Source: Rhodobacteraceae bacterium UBA3087
GTDB taxonomy: Bacteria > Pseudomonadota > Alphaproteobacteria > Rhodobacterales > Rhodobacteraceae
Reading direction: 5' to 3'
NCBI GenBank assembly: GCA_002367285.1
Contig: DFBF01000064.1
Location: 1 to 17,735 of the forward strand
DNA: 17,735 bases
This document shows, one piece after another, positions 1 to 6,891 of the stretch (position 1 is its first letter; the number at the start of each line of letters is the position of its first letter). Under the pieces are notes generated by a model that ran no database searches, was not told the origin of the DNA, and worked only from the letters and a program-made list of their open reading frames with translations. The position numbers and the translations under genes are program-made.

Positions 1-1983
1 CATCGGGCCGGGGCGATACAGCGCGACCAGGGCCACCACGTCTTCGATGCAGGTCGGCTTCATCCGGCGCAGCGCGTCCATCATGCCCGAGCTTTCAACC
101 TGGAACACAGCGACCGTTTTCGAACTGGCGTACAGCTCATATGTCGCCACATCATCCAGCGGAATGGCGTTGATTTCGTTCACCGCACCCTCGGGCGGAT
201 CATACAAATGCGCCCCATCCGGACCCGTATGGATATCGCGCCCCTCGCCCTTGATCAGGTCCACGGCGTTCTGAATGACGGTCAGGGTTTTCAGCCCCAA
301 AAAGTCGAATTTGACCAGCCCGGCCTGCTCCACCCACTTCATGTTGAACTGGGTCGCGGGCATGTCGGACCGCGGATCCTGATACAGCGGCACCAGCGCG
401 TCCAGCGGCCGGTCGCCGATCACCACACCGGCGGCGTGGGTCGATGCATTTCGCAGCAATCCCTCGACCTGCTGGCCGTATTTCAACAGCCGCGCGACGA
501 CCTCTTCGTTCTCCGCCTCTTGTCGCAAACGCGGCTCATCCGCCAGCGCTTTTTCGATCGACACAGGCTTCACCCCTTCGACCGGGATCAGCTTGGACAA
601 GCGGTCCACCTGGCCATAAGGCATCTGCAAAACCCGGCCCACATCACGCACGGCGGCCTTGGACAAAAGCGCGCCAAATGTGATGATCTGACCCACCTTG
701 TCACGGCCATATTTCTCCTGCACATACCGGATCACCTCTTCGCGACGATCCATGCAGAAATCGATGTCGAAATCTGGCATCGACACACGTTCCGGGTTCA
801 AAAACCGTTCAAAAAGAAGGGAGTATCGCAAGGGATCAAGGTCGGTGATGGTCAACACATAGGCCACCAGAGACCCGGCCCCGGACCCCCGCCCCGGACC
901 CACGGGAATGCCGCGATCCTTGCTCCATTTGATGAAATCAGCCACGATCAGGAAATAGCCGGGGAACCCCATGCCTTCGATAATCCCCAGCTCGAAATCC
1001 AGCCGCTTATAGTATTCTTCTTCGCTGACCGCATGCGGGATGACCGACAATCGTTTTGCCAGACCTTCGCGGGCCTGACGGCGCAGTTCTTCGACCTCGT
1101 CGTCGGCGAATTTCGGCAGGATCGGGTCGCGCCGATATGTCTGAAACGCGCACCGCCGCGCAATTTCAACCGTGTTTTCAATCGCTTCAGGTAGATCCGC
1201 AAACAGCGTGATCATCTCTTCCTGGCTTTTGAAATAATGCTGCGGCGTCAGATGGCGGCGCGGCTCCTGTTGGTCGACATAGGCGCCTTCTTTGATGCAG
1301 ATCAGCGCGTCATGCGCCTCATACAGCTCGGTTTTCGGAAAATAGACATCGTTCGTCGCCACCAACGGAATGCCCATCGCATAGGCCATTTCGACGAACC
1401 CGCGTTCCGTCGCACGTTCGCCAACTGTGCACTGTCCACCCTCGCCCGGATGGCGTTGCAGTTCGACATACAAACGATCCTGAAACGCGGTGTGAAACCG
1501 TGTCATCAGCGCCTGCGCTTTGGGCGATTGCCCGGCTTGCAGCAACTGACCAACCGGCCCCTCGGCCCCACCTGTCAAACAGATCAACCCGTCCGAATAC
1601 TGCTCCAATTCGTCCAGCGTAACCGACGGAAGCGCGCCGAATTTGTCCACATACAGACAGGAATTCAGCTTCATCAGATGTTCATAGCCAGTCTCATTTT
1701 GCGCCAGCAAAACCACCGCCGCCGCGTCGCGCGCTTTTTCCCCCGGTGCAGGCGGGTCGAAATCGACGTCAACCTGACAGCCGACAATCGGCTGCACCCC
1801 CGCACCTGACATGGTGACGCTGAACTCCAGCGCGGCGAACAGATTGTTCGTGTCGGTGACCGCCACTGCCGGCATGCCCTTGGCCGCGCACAGCCCGGCC
1901 AGTTTCTTGACCGGCACGGCGCCTTCCAACAGGGAATATTCGGTGTGGGTGCGAAGGTGGATGAATCGGATCTGGCTGCTCAT
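1..1983 (-). CDS. dnaE: DNA polymerase III subunit alpha, N-terminal 661 codons (partial at window edge)
   Basis: This is the catalytic subunit of the replicative DNA polymerase III holoenzyme. The minus-strand frame is open from ATG at 1983-1981 to the window edge, giving residues 1-661 of a family usually about 1,150-1,180 residues long. The N-terminus has the PHP-domain opening IRFIHLRTHTEYSLLEGA. The polymerase palm carries MPDFDIDF at residues 402-409, whose D404/D406/D408 cluster matches the PDxDxD catalytic motif, followed by CMDRREEV. The third catalytic aspartate lies in VKFDFLG (D560). The fingers and C-terminal parts lie outside the window. The PHP start and palm spacing fit DnaE1 rather than the mutagenic DnaE2/ImuC type, judged by resemblance. 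No frameshift was seen. The Shine-Dalgarno sequence is weak (GGTAAG-like). The gene is divergent from xdhA. Confidence 0.96.
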   Translation of the reverse strand, partial: MSSQIRFIHLRTHTEYSLLEGAVPVKKLAGLCAAKGMPAVAVTDTNNLFAALEFSVTMSGAGVQPIVGCQVDVDFDPPAPGEKARDAAAVVLLAQNETGYEHLMKLNSCLYVDKFGALPSVTLDELEQYSDGLICLTGGAEGPVGQLLQAGQSPKAQALMTRFHTAFQDRLYVELQRHPGEGGQCTVGERATERGFVEMAYAMGIPLVATNDVYFPKTELYEAHDALICIKEGAYVDQQEPRRHLTPQHYFKSQEEMITLFADLPEAIENTVEIARRCAFQTYRRDPILPKFADDEVEELRRQAREGLAKRLSVIPHAVSEEEYYKRLDFELGIIEGMGFPGYFLIVADFIKWSKDRGIPVGPGRGSGAGSLVAYVLTITDLDPLRYSLLFERFLNPERVSMPDFDIDFCMDRREEVIRYVQEKYGRDKVGQIITFGALLSKAAVRDVGRVLQMPYGQVDRLSKLIPVEGVKPVSIEKALADEPRLRQEAENEEVVARLLKYGQQVEGLLRNASTHAAGVVIGDRPLDALVPLYQDPRSDMPATQFNMKWVEQAGLVKFDFLGLKTLTVIQNAVDLIKGEGRDIHTGPDGAHLYDPPEGAVNEINAIPLDDVATYELYASSKTVAVFQVESSGMMDALRRMKPTCIEDVVALVALYRPGPM

Positions 1984-2038
1984 GACGGACAGCTTACCGG
2001 GGTCACCGGATCGGCGAAAGGGGCAGCAGGCCACCGGT

Positions 2039-2117
2039 TTAAAAAGATTAATTATCACCGATTTTCGGGGTTAAAGACGTTAACAATCGGGGTTTTGACG
2101 GGTTTAACATTGTTAAC
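2039..2117. promoter_or_regulatory. Three phased TTAA-N5-TTAA elements (candidate operator array)
   Basis: TTAA-N5-TTAA occurs at 2039-2051 (spacer AAAGA), 2071-2083 (spacer AGACG) and 2104-2116 (spacer CATTG). The last two are followed by C. The element starts are 32 and 33 bp apart, close to three helical turns, so all three would face the same side of the DNA. The half-site resembles that of CtrA (TTAA-N7-TTAA), but the spacer is 5, not 7, so CtrA cannot be assumed. Binding by a dimeric regulator is an inference. Confidence 0.4.
2079..2117. repeat. 9-bp perfect inverted repeat GTTAACAAT / ATTGTTAAC
   Basis: The arms are GTTAACAAT at 2079-2087 and ATTGTTAAC at 2109-2117, perfect reverse complements separated by 21 bp. 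Each arm contains a GTTAAC palindrome. The 21-bp spacing places the arms about 30 bp apart start to start, which suits two protomers on one helix face better than an RNA hairpin. CGGGGTT also recurs at 2066-2072 and 2088-2094, so the segment is additionally an imperfect 22-24 bp direct repeat. Confidence 0.6.
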
Positions 2118-2165
2118 AGGTGCCCGCTGGCGCAGGGAGTGCTTGCCATGTGAAGCAAACTCGGC

Positions 2166-2184
2166 TTTTCTGTCCGTCAGAAAA
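2166..2184. repeat. 7-bp inverted repeat in the xdhA leader
   Basis: TTTTCTG at 2166-2172 and CAGAAAA at 2178-2184 are perfect reverse complements around the 5-nt spacer TCCGT. It lies about 80 bp before the xdhA start. It could be a regulator site or a weak hairpin in the mRNA leader. The right arm is A-rich and there is no T-tract in the plus direction, so it is not a good terminator for that strand. Confidence 0.4.
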
Positions 2185-2264
2185 CCAACCCCGCATGTTT
2201 TCTACGCCGCATCGAAGACGTGCAGTACGGGGCCACGACAGGGTAAGGCGGCGGGTAATATCAT

Positions 2265-3641
2265 ATGGATATCACCTTTCTTCTGAACGGAGAGAGCGTG
2301 GAGCTGACCGATGCGGATCCGACCCGTACGGCGCTCGATTTCTTGCGCGAAACCAAAGGCTTGACCGGCACCAAGGAAGGCTGCAACGAAGGTGATTGCG
2401 GCGCCTGTACGGTGATGGTGTCCGACCGGGATGGCACGCGCACGCTGAATGCCTGCGTCCTGCTGTTGCCGCAGCTGCAAGGCAAGGCGCTGACCACCAT
2501 CGAAGGCCTGGCCGCCCCCGACGGAACACCCCATCCGGTGCAACAGGCCCTGGTCGACCACCATGGCTCGCAATGCGGGTTTTGCACGCCGGGGATTGCG
2601 CTTTCCCTTGCGGCGGGGCATCTGAATTTTGACAATGATTACAAGACACTGCTTGCCGGAAACCTGTGCCGATGCACCGGTTATGCCCCAATTCTGAAGG
2701 CCGCCGAACACGCCGCATCCGCCCCCGTGCCAGACCACCTGACCCAGCTCCGGGCGGGTCAGGGTCCCGCCGCGCGCGCAGAGGAGGGCCCGGCCCTGCC
2801 GGGCTCCGCCGATGCGCTCGCACATGCGCTGATGGACCGCCCTCATGCGACCTTGGTGGCCGGGGCAACCGATGTGGGGCTGTGGTTGACAAAACAACTC
2901 CGCACCCTTCCTGACGTCATTTTCATGAATAATGTCAAAGATCTGCAAGGAATTGACATCACCGATGCAAACATCCATGTGGGCGCTGGCGTCAGCATTG
3001 AACGCCTGCGTCTTGCGCTTGCGCCGCATTTTCCGTCCTTCGCCGAGATGCTGCGCCGGTTCGCGTCAACCCAAGTGCGCAATGCCGCCACCATCGGTGG
3101 CAACCTCGCCAATGGGTCGCCCATCGGTGACACGCCCCCGCCCCTGATTGCCCTTGGCGCCACCCTTCACCTGCGGCGCGGCGACCACCGCCGCACCCTA
3201 CCCGTTCAGGATTTCTTTATCGACTATGGCAAGCAGGACCGTCAGGCTGGTGAATTCATCGAGGCCGTGACCATCCCGCGGGACCACAATAATTTGCGGG
3301 TCTACAAGCTGTCGAAAAGGTTCGATCAGGATATCTCCGCCGTCCTTGGGGCCTTTAATATCATGATAAATGACGGAAAAGTGCAATCTGCGCGGATTGC
3401 GTTCGGCGGAATGGCCGCCACGCCAAAGCGGGCGCTCCATGTCGAAAACGCGTTGCTTAACCAACCATGGACACGGGAAACTGTGCTGGCCGCACTGCCC
3501 GCCTTCGCCCAGGATTTCACCCCAATGACAGATATGCGCGCCAGCGCCGATTACCGGCTTGTCGCCGCGCAAAACATGCTGACCCGCGCCTATTTGGACG
3601 ACCAAGGTATCGCCACCTCGGTGCAGGCGGTGATGCCATGA
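2265..3641 (+). CDS. xdhA: Xanthine dehydrogenase small subunit XdhA (2Fe-2S and FAD domains)
   Basis: XdhA carries electrons from the molybdenum centre in XdhB through two [2Fe-2S] clusters to FAD and NAD+ during oxidation of hypoxanthine and xanthine in the cytoplasm. The 458-residue protein matches the family length (about 460). The plant-type ferredoxin cluster ligands are C40, C45, C48 and C64. The second cluster has C104/C107 (QCGFCTPG) and C135/C137 (NLCRCTGY). The FAD domain follows from about residue 190, with VAGATDVGLW and the flavin motif ATIGGNLANGSPIGD. The C-terminal CO-dehydrogenase-flavoprotein domain completes the protein. The ATG follows an AAGGCGG Shine-Dalgarno-like site, and MDITFLLNG is a typical XdhA beginning. 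Its TGA overlaps the xdhB ATG by 4 bp, indicating translational coupling. This is the first gene of the eight-gene block. Confidence 0.96.
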   Translation: MDITFLLNGESVELTDADPTRTALDFLRETKGLTGTKEGCNEGDCGACTVMVSDRDGTRTLNACVLLLPQLQGKALTTIEGLAAPDGTPHPVQQALVDHHGSQCGFCTPGIALSLAAGHLNFDNDYKTLLAGNLCRCTGYAPILKAAEHAASAPVPDHLTQLRAGQGPAARAEEGPALPGSADALAHALMDRPHATLVAGATDVGLWLTKQLRTLPDVIFMNNVKDLQGIDITDANIHVGAGVSIERLRLALAPHFPSFAEMLRRFASTQVRNAATIGGNLANGSPIGDTPPPLIALGATLHLRRGDHRRTLPVQDFFIDYGKQDRQAGEFIEAVTIPRDHNNLRVYKLSKRFDQDISAVLGAFNIMINDGKVQSARIAFGGMAATPKRALHVENALLNQPWTRETVLAALPAFAQDFTPMTDMRASADYRLVAAQNMLTRAYLDDQGIATSVQAVMP

Positions 3642-5911
3642 CCCAGCGCCGCCCCCTGCCCCACGATGCCGCCCCTTTGCACGTCACAGGCGCCGCGCGT
3701 TATGTCGATGACATCCCGACTCCGGCAACCTGCCTGCACATCGCCTTTGGCCTCAGCCCATCAGCGCGAGGTGTGATCACGCGCCTGGATCTGTCCGCCG
3801 TGCGCCAGGCCTCCGGCGTGGTTCAGGTCATCACAGCCGCCGATCTTCCGTTTTCAAATGACGTTTCCCCGTCCATCCACGACGAACCCTTATTGGCGCA
3901 GGGCGAGGTATTCTACCACGGCCAGCCCATTTTCGCGGTTGTTGCAACCACCCATCTGGCCGCGCGAAAAGCCGCAAGGCTGGCCGATGTTGACATTGAT
4001 ACCCGCGACGCAATCCTGACCATCGACCAGGCCCTGAAGGCCAATAGCCGCTTTGAAGGCGGGCCCGTGGTTTGGTCCCAAGGGGATGCCGACGCCGCCA
4101 TTTCGACAGCCACCCACGTCATCGAAGGCGCATTCGAAATGGGCGGTCAGGAGCACTTCTACCTTGAAGGACAGGCCGCCTTGGCCCTGCCTCAGGAAGA
4201 TGGCGATATGCTGGTCCACAGCTCGACCCAGCACCCGACCGAAATCCAGCACAAGGTGGCCGAAGCCATCGGCCTGCCCATGCATGCCGTGCGCGTGGAA
4301 ATCCGACGTATGGGCGGCGGGTTTGGCGGAAAAGAAAGCCAGGGCAACGCCTTGGCCGTTATCTGTGCCATCGCCGCGCGCGCCACCGGGTGCCCCTGCA
4401 AGATGCGATATGACCGCGATGATGACATGGTCATCACCGGCAAACGGCACGATTTTCGCATCAAATACCGGGTTGGCCTGGACGATCAGGGCCATATCCA
4501 AGGCATCGATTTCACCCATTTCGCCCGGTGTGGCTGGGCGCAGGATCTGTCCCTGCCGGTGGCGGACCGCGCCATGCTGCATGCCGACAATGCCTATCAC
4601 CTGCCGAACGTGCGGATCGAAAGCCACCGCTTGAAAACCAACACGGCCAGCGCCACCGCCTTTCGTGGGTTTGGCGGCCCCCAAGGCATGTTGGGGATCG
4701 AACGGGTGATGGACCATGTCGCCCACGCCCTGTCCATGGACCCGACCGAACTGCGTCGCCGCAACTTTTATCGGAATGGACAACAGACGCCCTATGGTCA
4801 GACCATCGAAGATTTCGAGCTGCAAGACATGGTGGCAGAACTTCTGAAACGCTCTGACTATGAGAAACGCAGGGCGGCGGTGGACGCCTGGAACGCTACG
4901 AATGACGTCTTGAAAAAGGGCCTGGCCCTATCTCCGGTCAAGTTCGGCATCAGCTTTACCCTGACCCACTTGAATCAGGCGGGGGCGCTTGTGCATGTCT
5001 ATCAGGATGGTTCGGTCATGGTGAACCATGGCGGGACCGAAATGGGCCAGGGCCTGTTCCAGAAGGTCGCACAGGTGGCCGCAAACGTCTTCGGTGTGGG
5101 CATGGACAGTATCAAGATCACCGCGACGGATACGGCAAAAGTGCCCAACACCTCGGCGACCGCGGCGTCGTCTGGATCGGACCTGAATGGCATGGCCGTC
5201 AAACTTGCCTGTGACACGATCAAAGGCCGTATTGTTCGATTTCTGTCAGAAACCAGCGGGGTTTCAGCGGGTGATATCCGGTTTGAGGATGGAAATGTGC
5301 AAGTGGGGAGCAAGGCCCTTACCTTCGCAGAAGTCGCACAAATCGCGTATCAGGCCCGCGTCAGCCTGTCGGCGACAGGGTTTTACAAAACGCCCAAGCT
5401 CGCCTGGGATCGGGTCAAGGGTCAGGGGCGTCCGTTTTTCTATTTTGCCTATGGCGTGGCCGCAACCGAAGTGGTGATCGACACGCTGACCGGCGAAAAC
5501 CGTATCCTGCGGGCCGACGTCCTGCATGACGCGGGAGCCAGCCTGAACCCGGCGCTGGACATTGGTCAGATCGAAGGAGGCTATGTGCAAGGCGCCGGGT
5601 GGCTGACCACCGAGGAACTGGTCTGGGACGACCAGGGGCGCCTGCGCAGCCACGCGCCATCGACCTATAAAATCCCGACGGCCAGCGACGCGCCCGACGT
5701 GTTCAACGTGGCGCTGTGGGATGGTGAAAACCGCGAGGACACGATTTATCGTTCAAAAGCTGTGGGCGAGCCACCCTTTATGCTGGGAATCAGCGCCTTT
5801 TTGGCCCTGTCCGATGCGGTCGCGGCCTGCGGCATGGGATACCCGGACTTGGATGCGCCTGCCACGCCCGAACGCATCCTGATGGCGGCAAACCGGGTCC
5901 GTGTGACATGA
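3638..5911 (+). CDS. xdhB: Xanthine dehydrogenase large subunit XdhB (molybdopterin-binding)
   Basis: XdhB holds the molybdenum cofactor and performs hydroxylation of hypoxanthine and xanthine to urate as an (AB)2 complex with XdhA. The protein has 757 residues, near the usual 750-780. Active-site landmarks are all visible: Q171 in GGQEHFYLEGQ, E233 in MGGGFGGKES, R343 in TAFRGFGGPQG and the catalytic base E711 in KAVGEPPFMLG. E233 and R343 correspond to bovine xanthine oxidase Glu802 and Arg880, the purine-orienting pair that separates xanthine dehydrogenases from aldehyde oxidases. The assignment is therefore specific. The start at 3638 was chosen because it overlaps the xdhA stop as ATGA and gives the canonical N-terminus leading to HVTGAARYVDDI. 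A longer open frame from 3467 lies inside xdhA and is rejected. Confidence 0.96.
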   Translation: MTQRRPLPHDAAPLHVTGAARYVDDIPTPATCLHIAFGLSPSARGVITRLDLSAVRQASGVVQVITAADLPFSNDVSPSIHDEPLLAQGEVFYHGQPIFAVVATTHLAARKAARLADVDIDTRDAILTIDQALKANSRFEGGPVVWSQGDADAAISTATHVIEGAFEMGGQEHFYLEGQAALALPQEDGDMLVHSSTQHPTEIQHKVAEAIGLPMHAVRVEIRRMGGGFGGKESQGNALAVICAIAARATGCPCKMRYDRDDDMVITGKRHDFRIKYRVGLDDQGHIQGIDFTHFARCGWAQDLSLPVADRAMLHADNAYHLPNVRIESHRLKTNTASATAFRGFGGPQGMLGIERVMDHVAHALSMDPTELRRRNFYRNGQQTPYGQTIEDFELQDMVAELLKRSDYEKRRAAVDAWNATNDVLKKGLALSPVKFGISFTLTHLNQAGALVHVYQDGSVMVNHGGTEMGQGLFQKVAQVAANVFGVGMDSIKITATDTAKVPNTSATAASSGSDLNGMAVKLACDTIKGRIVRFLSETSGVSAGDIRFEDGNVQVGSKALTFAEVAQIAYQARVSLSATGFYKTPKLAWDRVKGQGRPFFYFAYGVAATEVVIDTLTGENRILRADVLHDAGASLNPALDIGQIEGGYVQGAGWLTTEELVWDDQGRLRSHAPSTYKIPTASDAPDVFNVALWDGENREDTIYRSKAVGEPPFMLGISAFLALSDAVAACGMGYPDLDAPATPERILMAANRVRVT

Positions 5912-6891
5912 GTTTCGATCTGCAATCCGTCCGCGACGCCGTGGCCAGACATGGGCGAGTTGCCCGGGTGGTTGTGGCCGACGTGGCGGGCTCAACCCCG
6001 CGCGAGGTTGGGGCCGCGATGCTGGTCTGGCCCGGTGGGCAGTCCGGCACCATTGGGGGTGGGGAACTGGAATTTCGCGCCGCGTCCCGGGCCTTGGATG
6101 GGCCATTTCTGGACCGCATCCCTTTGGGGCCAAGCCTGGGCCAATGCTGCGGCGGGGCGGTGACGCTGCTGTGCGAGATCTTTGACGCAAAATCAGTCAA
6201 CCGCCTGAAGGACCAACACATTTTTGCCCGCCCCCTGGGTACGCCTGACATGCCCCTAGCCGTAAAACGATGTCTTCAGCAGGCACGAGACCGTGGCAGC
6301 CTGCCCGCGCCTCAAACCCTGCAAGGCTGGTTTCTGGAACCCATCACGGCGCCGAAAATACCGCTTTGGATTTATGGGGCGGGCCATGTGGGGCGGGCGC
6401 TGGTGAATGTGATCACACCACTGGACCAACATGTGATCACATGGGTGGATACAGGGCCGGATCGGTTTCCCGAGACCATCCCTGCGGGGGTTATCGCCCT
6501 GCCCACCCCGCATCCCGATCGCGCCGTAGCTCTGGCGCCTGATACCGCGCAGCACCTGATCCTGACCTATAGTCACGCACTGGATCTGGCCCTGTGCCAG
6601 GCGATTCTTTCGCGCCCGTTTGGGGGCGCCGGATTGATCGGGTCCGCTACGAAATGGGCCCGATTTCAACGCCGCCTGGCCGCATCAGGCCACACATCTG
6701 CCCAAATAAGTCGCATTGCTTGTCCAATAGGCGATCCGACACTGGGGAAAGCGCCCCAAGCCATTGCGGTGGGCGTCGCCGCCACGTTACTGAAGGGCGC
6801 GGCGGAAACAAAAACCAACAGGGGTACGCCACTTGACGGGGAACAGTTTGACAGCGGAACCGGGCATGGCAGACGCTCTGCTGACGCTTGA
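5908..6891 (+). CDS. xdhC: Xanthine dehydrogenase accessory protein XdhC
   Basis: XdhC-family proteins bind the molybdenum cofactor, support its sulfuration and insert it into XdhB; they are not part of the final enzyme (established for Rhodobacter capsulatus). The 327-residue product has the XdhC/CoxI N-terminal domain with DVAGSTPREVGAAML (residues 25-39), GTIGGGELE (47-55) and GQCCGG with the adjacent C80-C81. A C-terminal Rossmann-like domain has WIYGAGHVGRAL around residues 154-165. It starts at the ATGA overlap with xdhB. Its last part, after about residue 298, is a hydrophilic tail with no obvious family match. That tail is encoded by DNA that also contains the start of the next gene: 59 bp are shared out of frame if that gene starts at TTG 6833, or 26 bp if it starts at ATG 6866. 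Confidence 0.93.
   Translation: MSFDLQSVRDAVARHGRVARVVVADVAGSTPREVGAAMLVWPGGQSGTIGGGELEFRAASRALDGPFLDRIPLGPSLGQCCGGAVTLLCEIFDAKSVNRLKDQHIFARPLGTPDMPLAVKRCLQQARDRGSLPAPQTLQGWFLEPITAPKIPLWIYGAGHVGRALVNVITPLDQHVITWVDTGPDRFPETIPAGVIALPTPHPDRAVALAPDTAQHLILTYSHALDLALCQAILSRPFGGAGLIGSATKWARFQRRLAASGHTSAQISRIACPIGDPTLGKAPQAIAVGVAATLLKGAAETKTNRGTPLDGEQFDSGTGHGRRSADA

Larger units (their letters stand above)
1984..2264. promoter_or_regulatory. Divergent intergenic region between dnaE and xdhA
   Basis: This 281-bp gap separates the two divergent start codons and should hold both promoters. Around 2038-2117 the base composition drops sharply to AT-rich, unlike the flanking genes. That patch holds three TTAA-N5-TTAA elements and a 9-bp inverted repeat, which are listed separately. 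On the minus strand GATAAT (complement of 2051-2056) is a plausible dnaE -10 element, but no convincing -35 element is spaced from it. On the plus strand nothing close to a sigma-70 consensus stands out before xdhA. An AAGGCGG Shine-Dalgarno-like stretch at about 2246-2252 serves the xdhA start. No convincing gene is contained here. Confidence 0.6.

Noticed and set aside
208..1194. Long plus-strand open frame of 328 codons opposite dnaE
   Set aside because: It is antisense to a clear polymerase reading frame, has no recognisable domain, and is of the kind produced by GC-rich codon bias. The same applies to long antisense frames at 3890-4825, 6647-7885, 8200-9354, 9441-10259 and 11167-12315.
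2039..2084. CtrA binding sites
   Set aside because: The TTAA half-sites are present, but all are spaced by 5 bases rather than the 7 of the established CtrA motif.
3467..3637. N-terminal extension of XdhB
   Set aside because: The extra 57 codons lie inside xdhA in another frame; the ATGA overlap at 3638 gives the normal family start.
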